Positions 10,601-22,177 of a stretch of 40,713 bases of DNA are shown here, one piece after another (the first letter of the stretch is position 1; each line of letters opens with the position of its first letter). The translations under genes and the position numbers were made by a program. A model generated the notes under the pieces. It was not told the origin of the DNA and did not search any database. It worked only from the letters and a program-made list of their open reading frames with translations. The DNA lies in the NCBI GenBank assembly GCA_003024175.1, contig MDYQ01000236.1, positions 1 through 40,713 on the forward strand, in the 5' to 3' direction. The stretch is from Planoprotostelium fungivorum (Eukaryota > Evosea > Variosea > Cavosteliida > Cavosteliaceae).

Positions 10601-12152
10601 TCATGTTGGACCCACAGAATGGAGAGTTGCGGTCGCAGATTGCGGACGGAACAGAAGAGCTGAGGATTCCGATGTCGAACGGGCTGGTGGGATACGTAGC
10701 CAAGACCGGTGAAGAGATATCCCTCAGCGATGTGTACAGAGACTCTCGTTTCAATCCTGACATCGATCGCACCACGGGATATCAGGTGATCGGTCGTGGC
10801 GTAGAATGCATCGCTGATGTGGTGCAGACGAAATCGGTCTTGTGCATGCCCATCAAGGATGAGAAGGGGAAGGTGATTGGTGTGACTCAGATGATCAACA
10901 AGAGAGAGGGTGCATTCATGGAAGAAGACAAGACTCTGTTGAAGGTGAATGTTACTGAAGATGTCGATGTTGATGGAACGGCAGGCCTTCGCTCACTTTG
11001 CGGCTCGATCTTTATCTTTGAATCAATCTGTACCAAAGCCTCTGAAGGCTGTCACCCTGGCGAACGACAAGCGATTCGAAGTCACGGCCGCAGACAAGAA
11101 GGCCGTCTTGTCCTGGAACTTTGACGCTCTGAGTTATTCATCAGACGACCTCGTCCGCATGTGCCTCGCCATGTTTGACAACTTTGGCTTGATCACATCC
11201 TTCAATATTCCAAAGGACAGGTTACTCAATCTCATCTTAGACATCCGTAAGTCGTACCGTGATGTACCTTACCACAATTTTTACCACGCCGTGGACGTCA
11301 CACAGGTGAGATGATCGAGGGAGGAAGAGAGAATGAAAGAGACAGGTGGTATTCATGTTCATATGGTTCGGTACCACGACACGTATGGCCATGACACCGC
11401 TGGACATCTTGGCCACTCTCATCGCCGCCATGTGCCACGACATCGATCACGGAGGATTGAACAATGCCTTCCACGTGAAGGCGCAGACACCTCTGGCTCT
11501 CTTGTACAAGGACACTTCGGTCCTCGAGACGCATCACTGCTCTCGCGCCATCTCCATCTTGTCCGAGGTACGTCCCATCCTCCTTTCTCTCTCTCACCTT
11601 TGCAGGTGGACAACGACATCCTGTCCGAGTTGAGTGAAGAGCAGATGGCCAGCTTGTGGAAGACGATGATCTCTGCCATCTTGTCTACGGACATGTCCCT
11701 TCACTTCCACCTCGTCAAGGAATTCGAGACCATCGTCACGGAGCACAGCTTCGACGCCAGCCGACAGGAGCATCGAAAGTTACTCTCGGAGATGGTTCTC
11801 AAGTGTGCAGATATCTCCAACGTCATCAAACCCTTCCCCATCGCCATGAAGTGGGCCGAGATCATCTGTCAAGAGTTTTTCAACCAGGGTGACATGGAGA
11901 GACAGAGAGGTGAGCCATCCATTATAACACAGAGAGTGACGAAGAATAGGTGTGGCGGTGTCCCCCCTCATGAACCGAGCCACGGTGATCATCCCCCAGA
12001 TGCAATTGGGATTCATCAACTCCATCTGTGTGCCCATCTTCTCTCTCTTCTCCTCCTTTGACAACTCCCTAACGAACATCTCGAAGCATCTGAAGAACAA
12101 CATCCAAGAGTGGAACTCGGTATTACAGACCGGAATGACCCCCCCGAAATAA
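7654..12152 (+). CDS. Cyclic-nucleotide phosphodiesterase with four tandem GAF domains
   Basis: Class I (PDEase_I) phosphodiesterase, which hydrolyses cAMP and/or cGMP. About 1,259 residues in roughly 17 exons (introns 37-101 nt). Order: a disordered start; a coiled coil (about 85-160); a Ser/Pro/Thr-rich linker; four GAF domains at about 250-415, 440-605, 615-775 and 790-910; then the catalytic domain. Metal-site motifs are intact: HNFYHAVD (about 1007), HDIDHGGLNN (about 1048), KCADISN (about 1158), and QLGFIN before the C terminus. GAFs 2-4 end in NKRGGPF, NKVDGPFTQEDE and NKREGAF, resembling the NKFDE cyclic-nucleotide pocket signature. Mammalian GAF-PDEs have two GAFs. Start ATG 7654 is the first in frame; intron 1 (7788-7837) carries TACTAAC. 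One odd point: between GAF3 and GAF4 (about 10425-10455) the frame shifts by one base with no plausible intron. The 5' part (before 8289) is present once in the window; the rest is duplicated at 36850-40713. Confidence 0.85.
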
Positions 12153-12178
12153 ATGTACAAATGACATCCTTCTCTTTA

Positions 12179-15100
12179 TCAGCTCACGTACAGACTCGAT
12201 GCGAAGACGATATCCCTCTTGATCATCTGCGATGCCTGCTCCATCTTCGTGTACAGTGCCGTGTCTCCGATGATGCGTGCAGCGTTTCTCACCTGCACTT
12301 CTCAGTCTCTTCTCCTCTTCACCCTCTCACCTCCTTGCACGTTTCGTCCAGTCGAACGATGCACCTCACGATGGAACCCTCTTGTACCTCGGTCAATTGG
12401 GCGATGTCAGAGAAAGGCATCTGTCTCGCCCACTCGTACACCACTTCCATCATTCCAAACTTGATGTTCTGTCTTTGTCAGCCCCTCTACTCTTTCAACT
12501 CTCACCTTGACGTATTCAGATACGGTGATGAGGAGTCCTCCCTCGATCTGGATGTTGGCCAGTCCCGTGGCGATGGCGATCAATTGGCTCCTGGCCCCCT
12601 CCAGTGTGGGTGTCAGCATGGGCTCTGCTTCCGTCTTCTCTTCAAAGATGAGACAGGAGAGGAGAGAGACGATCTCTGCTGGTGTGAGAGGGGTGAGGAC
12701 GTTCTCGAAGATGAGTTCTGTGGCGATCAACTCGTCGGTCACCGTGTTGATCTCTCTCGCCACTCTTCCCTGTTCCTTTCTATCAGTCCTCTGTCACATG
12801 GTGGTACATCACGAAGGTGTTGAATAGTAGAATGATGGTGAATAGTAGAATGACAGTGATGATTCACCTTCATGAGTACAGTCTTGTCTGAATCGATGTA
12901 TCTCAATCTCTCCAGCACTCCCAGACGCGTTTGAAACTCGGGCATCAATTGTAGATTCTCGTCGGATAAGGCGAATCGCAGGATATTCACCTTCGATTTG
13001 ATCTTTGCATATCGGCTCATGAGAGAGTACTGTCACCTTCACCTTCCACTCCTTCCCTCACTCTCTCACCTGTTCAGATAATTTGGGGCACTGGTGACAC
13101 TTTGAGGCCACCATCTTCTTGGCCAAGTTGTTCTTCCTCATGTTCTTCTCTCCAAAGGAGAGATCGTTGATCTTCAGTTCTTTGATGGGATCCACTTCTT
13201 GTGGACCGAAGGGGTCCTCTTCGATGTATCTCATCATCTGCTGGGTCACCGTCTTCATTACGGTGTCTGTGCTCGTTCCCGTGATCTTACTGACGTCCGT
13301 CTGTACATCTCAGCTCATTCTTCTCACTCGTTCTCTCTTCACCTTCAATTTCTCTTTCGTGATTCGACTGATGGCGTTGAGAGGTAGATCTGCAATGACG
13401 CCTTCGTTTCCCATGTTGATTCCTGGATTAATCGTGATGGGTCCTTTACTGTTCTTCTCCGTGCGATCGACCAGAACGAGCAGCTGATACATTCAGTCTC
13501 TTCTCGTTCAAATGGGTGGAATGGATTCACCTTTGCCTTCCGCACGTCGGTGGGTCTGAGCGTATCGGGGGCCAATTTGAGAACGGTGGCCAATGCTTGT
13601 GGATACTCTTTCGTGTTCACCACCACCAATCTGTAGGACGTTCATCTCTTCATCCCACGAGATGGAATCGAATCGATGAAGAAGAGAGAACAATCAAAGG
13701 AGAGGTGGATGACTTCACCTTCCGGGGACGAGAGATTGAGCGGCTGATTTAGAGGACAAGATGGTCACTTGCATGTCCTCTTCGATCCTCTTCTTCTCCG
13801 AATGTAAGGCGTGATAGTTCTCGATGTCTGGCTCTCCAAAGATACAGTCGATGGGTGCTATTCACAATCAGGAGAGATAGAGATGATATCTCACCTAGAG
13901 TCTTCAACACGTTCTCCGCTCGGCTCAGCATGCTCTTCTGTTCCGGTAGAAGCTTCTGTGAAGAGAACTCTGAGAAACTTCTCTTGATCATGTCTTCCAC
14001 TTTGAACCCTTCGACACTGAGGGGGTGAGAAGGGAGAAGGACATGGTGAGATATTCACCGCAAGAGATTGAGAATCATGTTGTAAGTGAGACGGAATTGA
14101 GATTCGAGGCGAGTGGCCTTTCCCAAGATCATACTCGATAGCGTCGGAGCATCAGGTGCCTGAAGATGTCTCAGTTCTCTCGCTCGTTTTCGATTCATCG
14201 TTCCATCGTGAGATTCAAATTTCACCTCATCCCAACAAGCGATGATGACTGTACCTACGGTGTCCAAACCTCTTCTCCCTGCTCTTCCTGACATCTGAAT
14301 GTACTCTCCCGACAACAACTCTCTGAATCCTCTTCCATCGTGCTTTCTGATGGAATTGAATACCACTGTTCGTGTCGGCATGTTCACTCCCTTTCGTCGT
14401 TCAGTTCGTGGTTGTGGATTCATCGATGATGTGTCGTGATCATCACCATGGCAAACGTCTCGGTGGCGAACAAAACTTTGACGAGACCTCTGGAAAATAG
14501 AATCTCCACCACTTCCTTGATGATGGGTAACAGACCTCCGTGATGCACTCCCACACCCCTCTTCAAGATCTCTTTGATTCTCATCACCTGCATCATCATC
14601 ACTCGATGATGTGATGACATGTCCCACCTGAGGTAATCTCTTATCCGAACCCTTCAGTCGACTGACCGAGTCTTCGATGAAATGATGGATCTGTGCCTTC
14701 TCTGCACCGGTCGTGAGGTCCACACCGGTGAGTCCGTAGGCACACTCCTCGCACTTCTTCTTGGAGAAAGCAAAGACTACGACGGGTAGGAGGCCCTTGT
14801 TCTTCAGGTGATTCACCAATTTGCTCCACTCGTTCTGCTGCGCTTTGCTCTTGGCCGCCGCCGGTAGCATCTTGTTCTTCCCTTTGTCTTTCAACGCCGT
14901 GGTGATGGCTCTGTATCCTCCCGACAAGAAATTCAACTTGTTGTCCACGATTTTCTGCGTCACACATCAACGACAGAAGATTCAGAGTGGACTGACGTAG
15001 ACTTCACCGCTGGTGTAGAGATAATGCTCCAGCGGCACCGGTCGCTTCATAGTGGAGATGACCCAGATCTTCTTCTTCTTCGTCCTCCCCACCCAATCGG

Positions 15101-17274
15101 CAAACTCGTAGGTGTTCGGAACGGTCGCCGAGAGAAGAATGATGTTGACGTGAGCGGGCAGCATGATGATGACTTCCTCCCACACCACTCCTCGGTCCAT
15201 GTCGTTGACGTAGTGCACTTCATCGAAGATCACCCACTCCACGTCTCGAATGATGTCCGCTCCTCTGTACAACATCGATCGGAGAATCTCCGTCGTTAAG
15301 ATGAGGCAACTGGCCTCTGGTTTGATCTGAACGTCTCCCGTGATGAGTCCCACGTCACCGAAGGTGCTCTGTTTTCGTCACCTTCTCCCTCTTCACGTCC
15401 TCCCACCTTGAAATCGCGAAACTTTTGATTGGAGAGGGCCTTGATGGGTGAAGTGTAGATGGCACGAGTCATGTGTTTGGCAGCGAGGGCGATGGCGTAC
15501 TCTGCCACGACTGTCTTTCCCGCCGAAGTGTGAGCCCCGATGAATACAGATTCACCCCTCTCCAGATGAATGACGGCCTCCTTCTGAAAACCATCGAGAT
15601 CGAAGGGATAGTCGATGGCCATCTCAGGCACGAGCTCCTGGAAGTCGGATACGTCGATGGGCTCCATGATGGCCCACTCTTCCCTGCCATCAGAAGTGTT
15701 TCTCTTCTTGGCGGAGGAGAGGTAGTTGTTGAACGATTCTTCGATGGATAAGAGTTCTTCTAGAGACTGGTCGTCGGCGGACATGGAGGGTGCGGCAGCG
15801 GACTCTTCTGTGGTGGATCAGGAGGTGGAAGGAGGAAGAGAAGGGAGAGAGACAGACCTGTGAGATCTGCGGCCGTCTCGTGTGGTATCGAATTGTCGAG
15901 TTCTTCTACATAATGATCCAAACTGGCATCCAACTGTACATCTCATCAATACGCGATTAGAATCACAAAATTATCATATGGAAGTATTAACAGAGGAAAA
16001 TGTGGATCTCACATGTTCATCATCGTCATCAGCATACAGAGTATTGAATGAGAGGATCTCTTTCTTCTTGTTCTCCATGTTGTTCATGAACTCTTCCTTC
16101 TTTCTAAACATCTGCATCTCATCTTGTGGTTCACTGTCGATGTACGGTGCGATCATGTCCGCTGGATTGGACACAATCTATCTCTTGTCAATCTCTTTCC
16201 ACATCAACTCCTTCGTTTTCACCTGATTCGATCGATCCTTCAACCTCTCGATCTCCTGCTGTATGGTATCCACATCGACTCTCTTCTCGTCAAAGTAGAC
16301 GGGCTCTTGGAAACCAGGTGGTTGTAGACTCAGCTTGTCCTCCATGATGGTGGAGAACGGCTCGTTGGGTGCCTTCTTGATCTCCTCCGCGATCTTCATC
16401 GAGGGTACATCCACTCCACCTGTTACCACGTCAACCTCGTTCACAAATGATGTGCTGTACCTGGCATGAAGGGCTGATTCTCCGTGCTTCCTCTGTGGAA
16501 GTCCTCACGATTTCCCAGGGGTCGATCCAGACTCATCGAGTTGAAGGGAGTGGATGACATACCCGTGAGGGAGACCTGAGAGAGATGAGAGGTGTTCACA
16601 GCTTCTGGTCACCTCTCGAAAGTCGTTCGCCTCTCCGGTGGATTCGTTCATGACGACTTCCAAGGTGGTACGTGCCGAGCTGGTTTCGATCTGATATAAT
16701 TCGTTCTGTACACTGGAGGTGTGAGATGATTCATGTAGAGGGTGATGAGAGATGTAGACGTGGACAGAGGAGGTGTGGGGGTACTTACCATAGATCGACG
16801 CCGGGTCTCCTGTTGGGGAAGATCTGTCTCGGCCACCATTTCTGCTTTCGAGGTAATCCTTCTGAACCGTGGATCAAACGCCTGGGGTCCATGTATTCTT
16901 CCTCGATCTCTTTCAATAAACTCTCCTCATCACTTCTTCCCTTTGGTAGAGGATAGTTTGACTGGATGCATACATTAGATGGAGGGAGGAGATCGACAGA
17001 ATTGAAATCAAAAGAGAGTACTAACCGTTGTGAGAGCAAATGGTGTTGTTGATTTAAAAGGGATGGAGCGAGGAATCAGATCAAATTCGCCTTGGGTACC
17101 AACTTGTAAGAGATCGAATGCGACATCGCTAGTTGGCTTCTTGGATATTGGCTCTGTTAGCCGTCAATCGACGAATCCAGATTTCTGGTCACCATGATAA
17201 GCAGTGGCGCCGTTCAATTGATCGACGGTATCAAGATGCTGGAAGAATGCATCCAGCTCTGTTGGCTTCACCAT
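12179..17274 (-). CDS. SKI2-type DExH RNA helicase of the exosome (left copy)
   Basis: Orthologue of yeast Ski2/animal SKIC2, the helicase of the SKI complex that feeds mRNA 3'-to-5' into the cytoplasmic exosome. Mirror coordinates of the right-arm copy give 23 exons and about 1,317 residues, with all intron phases consistent. Visible landmarks: an N-terminal SKI2 region, Walker A AHTSAGKT, the following [17 protein letters not shown] box [12 protein letters not shown] motif [31 protein letters not shown], and [10 protein letters not shown]. Further on come the conserved C-terminal blocks: CxxC in [17 protein letters not shown], and a final helical DSHCT region ending ASSLYVS. Length is close to human SKIC2 (1,246). 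Its stop lies 26 bp from the convergent phosphodiesterase stop. Its ATG at 17272-17274 is only 85 bp from the divergent FKBP ATG. Confidence 0.93.
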
Positions 17275-17359
17275 CGTGACGATGATCGTTCAACAATTCG
17301 TGACTTTTCGTTGTAGAACGTGATTCATTTTACAATGCACAGAACCACCTCATCGTCAC
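17275..17359. promoter_or_regulatory. 85 bp bidirectional promoter, SKI2/FKBP (left copy)
   Basis: The whole gap between the divergent SKI2 and FKBP start codons is 85 bp, so both core promoters and both 5' UTRs must fit within it or overlap the genes. I see no clear TATA box. The mirrored copy is 31643-31727. Confidence 0.5.
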
Positions 17360-18024
17360 ATGAAAAAGCTTATCCTCGTCTGTGGTATCATCGCATTGTT
17401 TCTGGCCCCAGTAGAAGCCTACCGAAGAGGTGAAAAAGGGACATCATTGAAGAAGAAGTCGAAAGATCCTTACCATGTCAGCCGGCCAGAGATCACCGTA
17501 TCAATTCTGGTGAGGACATGTGACAAATCGTAACAGTCATGTGTGTTAAATTTTTCCATAGAAGGCAGAATCATGTGATAAGCCTTCTGGTCCTGGCAAC
17601 CAACTCACAGTCCATTATACGGTAGAGAACGAGATGATGCATACATTCATTGATCGGAATAGGGAAAACTAGAAGATGGGACAGTGCGTCTCGAATGAAA
17701 TACAGAATGCCTTCTAATGTGATTAGGTGTTCGACACTTCGATCGGTAAATCACCCTTCTCATTCGTATTGGGTGCCAAGCAAGTCATCGAAGGTAGCGT
17801 TCGTTCACGATAATAGTTGGTGACATGAAATCAGGGTGGGAGAAGGGAATGTTGGGAGCCTGTGAAGGAGAACAGAGAAGATTGAAGATTCCATATCAAA
17901 TGGCTTACGGAGAGAAAGGATTTGGCAAATCTATACCACGTGAGCTGATCACTTCATCATGGATTGATCAAGAGCAGCATTTTCAGATTTGACCTTCGAC
18001 GTTGAGATCGTTCAAGTGAAATGA
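17360..18024 (+). CDS. FKBP-type peptidyl-prolyl isomerase with signal peptide (left copy)
   Basis: Six exons (17360-17509, 17562-17621, 17663-17683, 17727-17793, 17835-17939, 17978-18024) give 149 residues. Residues 1-20 (two Lys, then a hydrophobic core, then VEA) form a signal peptide, so the protein should enter the ER or be secreted. The FKBP domain follows: LTVHYTGKLEDGTVFDTS, FSFVLGAKQVIEGWEKGM, GEQRRLKIPY, AYGEKGFGKSIPP and LTFDVEIVQV. The aromatic and acidic active-site residues of FKBP12 (Y26, F36, D37, V55, I56, W59, Y82) have equivalents here. There is no clear C-terminal KDEL-type signal (it ends VQVK). It catalyses cis-trans isomerisation of X-Pro bonds. It ends 106 bp from the convergent P450 fusion gene. 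Confidence 0.92.
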
Positions 18025-18031
18025 GATGAGA

Positions 18032-21000
18032 GAGGATAAAATTGAATAGGAGATGTGAGATACACCGTGAAGATTTCATTTCATAAAAGACATATCTACC
18101 GTTACGATTCTATTTATAATTCTTCCTCATCTATCCCCATACATCGAGAACCACTCTTTCTTCCTGTACCATCTCCACAAACTTGTTCTTCGCCTCTTCT
18201 GCTGTGCTGCCAGAAAACTTGGCGATCATTCGTCTCAGCTCTTCTTGTACATCTTTGGCCATCGTTCTTGCGTCACCACAGACATAGAACCTTCCATTTT
18301 GCTTCATCAGAATATCTGCGATCAACTCCTATTACACCTCTTCAGTATACGATATCACTGCTGATGAAGAAATGGGCGCACCTCTTCCTGTCTCATCTTG
18401 TTCTGCACATACACCTTCTCTCCTTGGTCGCGTGAGAACGCTACATGCAATTTGACCAACCCTCGTGCCTCGTAGTCGAGCAGCTCGTCTGCATAGATGA
18501 AGTCTTCCTTTCGTGATCGACATCCAAAGAACAGATGCAGCTGTCCGATCGATCCATGCTGCTGCTGTATGTGCTCTCTCTCTTGCAAGAAGCCTCGGAA
18601 AGGCGCCAAGCCAGTGCCGTTGCACACACAGATGACAGGCGTCATGTGATCTGCAGGATATCTCATCGGCGATGTCACCACGTGACATTCGATCTTGCTA
18701 CCGACTTGCAGTCTGCCCAGATAGACTGATGCCACTCCGCTGTGCTCTCTGCCTGTGGCTGTAGTGAAGAAGACTTGACCCACTGACAGCGTCAGCTTGC
18801 TGCTGTCTCTCTTTGGCGATGACGAGATGCTGTATGACCTCTTCTTCAGCGTCGGCAGCACTCCCAGCAGCACGCCTAGCGGTATCTTCACGTCTGGCAG
18901 CTGACTCAGCAGCTCTACTACGTTGATGCCGTTCTTGACGATCTCCTTCTCATACGCTTCCAGCGCCTCTTGTGTCTTTCCTCCGTATCTCTGCAGCTTT
19001 GCCTTGTATGGATGCTGATCGCTCAGCGCCTCAGTGATGGCTTGTATGACAGGACGTGTGATGACGCCGTTGATGTCCAGCTCTCTGCTCAGTATCTGTC
19101 CTAGTCTCACAGGACCGAGAGGACACCAGGATGGAATGGGCAAGTTTGACTTGGACACAGCCTTCAGCCATGTGTTGCTGTCATAGCCAAGAGACTTGCA
19201 CATCTGATCGACCAAGTGCGGATGATTCCACGCCTGTGATACTGCGCGTTAAAAAATATTCGATGGATGACGTAGACTGTCGACTATTCACTTACTGTGA
19301 TTTCCAGATGATCTCCTGCCTCGTACTTCACATCTGCTGGTAATGCCACCTCTACATGTACTGTCGACCTGCCTGATCCCTCTGACTGCAGCTCTCTCAC
19401 TTCTGTGATCGCGTACTGTCCTCCCTCTTCTTTCTTATGCTCTATTGGTGCGTCTGCTAAAATAAAGTCCAGGTGCGATCCGGCAGGCCTGATCAGAGTT
19501 TTACGATCCATAGAGGGTAGCATCCCCAGCTCAACAGCGAAGAAATACCACAGAATGTCTTGTAGTGCCTCAAACTTGGTCTGTAAATCCTTGTCTTCGT
19601 CTCCTGGCTCGTACGATGAGATCTTCGTTCCTCCAATCTTCTGTAACGATTCTTCCAAGAGCTTCGGGAAGGCAAGATAGGTGATGTTCCACTGCGAGTT
19701 GCCCACTCCAAACACTGAGAAGTTCATGTGCTTGGCTGCATCCTTCTTTCCTGCCTTCTGACAGTCCATCATCCAGTTCTTGAACTTCTTCGCGTTGTCC
19801 GGTGGATGTCCATTCCTGACCATCATCAGTCGTCAGAGCATTTCATCGAACATGCTTACCATGTACTCGTGATGATCAGCACCATGTGATTCTCCTTCAC
19901 CGCCTGTCCGCTCGCCAGATACTTGTCATAGTACTCATCCAGAGAAGACACGTGATGCTTGACGTTCAGCTCGATCGCCTTTCTCGCTGTGGTAAGGGCA
20001 AACTCCTTCGAAGTTCCCGTGTTGGAGCCGTAGAGGATGTGGAAAGTTCCCATCGTCATCTCTTCCTTCATGTGCATCAATCGGCTGGTTTCTGAAGCTG
20101 TTCGTATCTTGTTATTCTGTGGTAATTTCTTCTGTGGCTCAGGTCTCTTGATGATCGGTGCCGACACGAAGGAATCATCAGACTGTCTTTCTCCCTTGAA
20201 ATGTCCCAGCATCTTCTTTCTCTTCTCAAAGCTCATGGGTAGATCTGTTGGTGGAAACAGCAGGTCGTTACCTTCGATGATGGGGTGTAAGGCTGACACT
20301 CGAGGCACGTACAGCTGGTACAGGAGGCACAAGTTGAGCTTCACTTCCGTGATGGCATAGACGTTACCCAAACACGTTCTGCTGTGACCCCCGAAGGGTA
20401 TGTACTGAGCTGGATGGTGTTTGGCCACGTTCTCAGGCAAGAACCGATCTGGATCGAATCGATCTGGATCTGGCCAGTACTTGCTGTTACGGTGGGTGTC
20501 GTATACGGAGATGAAGATGTTGCAGGGATCTAAGATCCAGTCTTTCACGACCGTCTTCTCATACAATCCTCTGATGGTGGACTGGGCGGAGGGATGCATT
20601 CTGAGAGTCTCTTTCAGTACCAAGTCCATGTACTTTAATTCCTTCAGCTCGTGAAATTCGGGAATTTTCAATGAAGTTCCATCTGGTGTGTGTCAGACGA
20701 GGTGAAGAAGAACAGAGACGAAGGATATCATTCACCTAAACCCAAGACATCTTTGATCTCCTGTTTGATCTTCTTCTCGACGTGTGCGCTCTGACAGATC
20801 TCGAAGATGGCCCACGACTGTAACAGGGCGGAGGTCTTGTGACCCGCCACGAGGACGGTGACCAGCTGCGCCTTGACTTCCTTCTCCGTGAACTTCCTCC
20901 CCGTCTCTGGGTCCGAAGCTTTCAGCAGCAGGGATAGAATGTCCGTTCGTTCCTCTGTCGCGGGACGACTCATGAGTTGATCTAAGATCTTGTCCATGTG

Positions 21001-22001
21001 GTTCAGCTCCTCGAGAAACTTCTGGTTGTTGGCGGTGGGAAGTTTGTTGAAGAGAGACAGTCTCGTCTGTCGCTTGATTCCTTCCTCTGAGAGCCACTCG
21101 AAGGTCTCGTTGAATTCGTGCTTCAGGTCGGCGTGACCGTCGCCGATTCCCACTCCGACCTCACAGATGGCATCTAATGAGCATCTCTCAGACAATCTGT
21201 CAAAGTCATTCGATGCATCTCGCACTTTCGTTCGAGAGATGCAGACGGGGTCGGACGGAGATCTCACCGGATGAGCTTCACCACGTGATTGGCGGTGTAT
21301 TCCTTCTCGATCTCATCGATGAATTCAAGACCGAGTCGTTGAAAGGTTGGCATGAAGTTCGAAACAGCCTTAACAGTGAACACTGTTTGAAGAATTCTCC
21401 TTCCAAAAGCCCACATGTCACCATCGGCCTGCCTTTTTGTCAATTACCATCAACAATGAGAACTCACCAGAAAGACTCCCTCGGAGGCAAATTCTTGTCT
21501 GGGCAGACGTTTGTTCTTCTCTTGTAATAGGATGGCGATCAACTCAGGATCGGATAGAATGTACACTTTCTTCCCCAAGAACTTGAGTCGTACGAGCGGT
21601 CCATACTGCTTCTGTAACCTTCTGGATGATGCCCAAAAATCAGGCAAGATGTCAGGTAAGTTATGGACAAACAGACTGTATGGAGGACCTGCATCGCTTC
21701 ACTTCTCAACCCTTCTCTCAAATGCACCTGGCGGTTTCCGCAATACGATGGGCGAAGATGGGTTGGGGTTTGAGACGATATCTGGTTCATTTTCTTCGTG
21801 ATGTTCCTCCCTCTCAGGTGGAACGATAAGTTGAGCGTTTCTACGGTGTGGACATGTCGGTGGGTCTGGTTTCTGCTCTTTCACGGATGCACTCGGTCCA
21901 GGTCTGATGGCGATTAGCTCTTCACGTCCATCGCAGACAAAGTCTCACCGTTCAGCACGCCGCCAGGTACTGGAGATTACGGGGCATGTTGCAGCCTCCA
22001 T
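18032..22001 (+). repeat. Diverged inner continuation of the inverted repeat (left)
   Basis: Beyond the perfect arm the symmetry goes on in diverged form, matching the reverse complement of 26954-30970. The approximately 100 bp P450 3' flank is alignable with several substitutions and small indels. The FAD/NADPH region is about 97% identical (roughly a dozen differences in 430 bases read), the flavodoxin region clearly lower, and the P450 domain proteins share only around two thirds of residues. Symmetry stops at the P450 start codons; upstream sequences are unrelated. Confidence 0.85.
18131..22001 (-). CDS. Self-sufficient cytochrome P450-reductase fusion (left paralogue)
   Basis: CYP102/CYP505-type fusion of a P450 heme domain with a diflavin reductase, as in P450 BM3. 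Nine exons, first exon complement 21949-22001, stop at 18131-18133; intact, with introns at the same sites as the right paralogue. An N-terminal extension of about 85 residues precedes the Pro-rich hinge KPPGPP, with no membrane anchor. P450 landmarks: I-helix AGHKTSALL, ExxR in KETLRMHP, and the heme loop FGGHSRTCLG. Reductase landmarks: FMN flavodoxin ILYGSNTGTSKEF and NGHPPDNAKKF; FAD RSYSISSSP; NADPH GTGLAPFRGF and CGDARTMAKDV; C-terminal DVWG. Two oddities shared with the right copy: the I-helix acid before Thr is Lys, and the Gly in FxxGxRxCxG is replaced (His here). The reductase half is about 97% identical in DNA to the right copy, the P450 half much less. Likely substrates are fatty acids or xenobiotics (inference). 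Confidence 0.9.
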
Positions 22002-22177
22002 GTTGTCTTTGGCTGGGTTTATAATCGCGCTGACCGAGGTAACCAAAACGAACGCCCGCCCTCCTTTATTGATTTATCCGTTAGGCTAATCCCGCAGTTT
22101 GAGAGGTGTGACCGAGAGAATTTAGGACATGTAATAGACGTGAATAAGGTGGAAACACGCCTGAGACGTCCGCTCTT

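Larger units (their letters stand above)
8289..18031 (+). repeat. Left arm of a 9.74 kb inverted repeat
   Basis: This segment is the reverse complement of 30971-40713; every paired position sums to 49002. All gene models, introns (for example 17510-17561) and intergenic stretches that I compared are identical. The inner boundary is sharp: the first mismatch is at 18032 against 30970, 7 nt past the FKBP stop codon, after which the arms diverge. The outer boundary is not seen, because the right arm runs off the window edge. It carries most of the phosphodiesterase gene, all of SKI2 and all of FKBP. Confidence 0.97.

Noticed and set aside
10786-10827. Retention of the in-frame 42 nt segment as coding (also 5631-5669 and 34777-34842)
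   Set aside because: All are open, but have GT-AG ends, typical intron length and interrupt conserved domains, so I treat them as introns; transcript data would settle it.
12110-12823. Long plus-strand open frame (237 codons), mirrored at 36179-36892
   Set aside because: It is antisense to SKI2 exons and to the end of the phosphodiesterase gene; both of those have strong family motifs and consistent splicing, while this frame has none.
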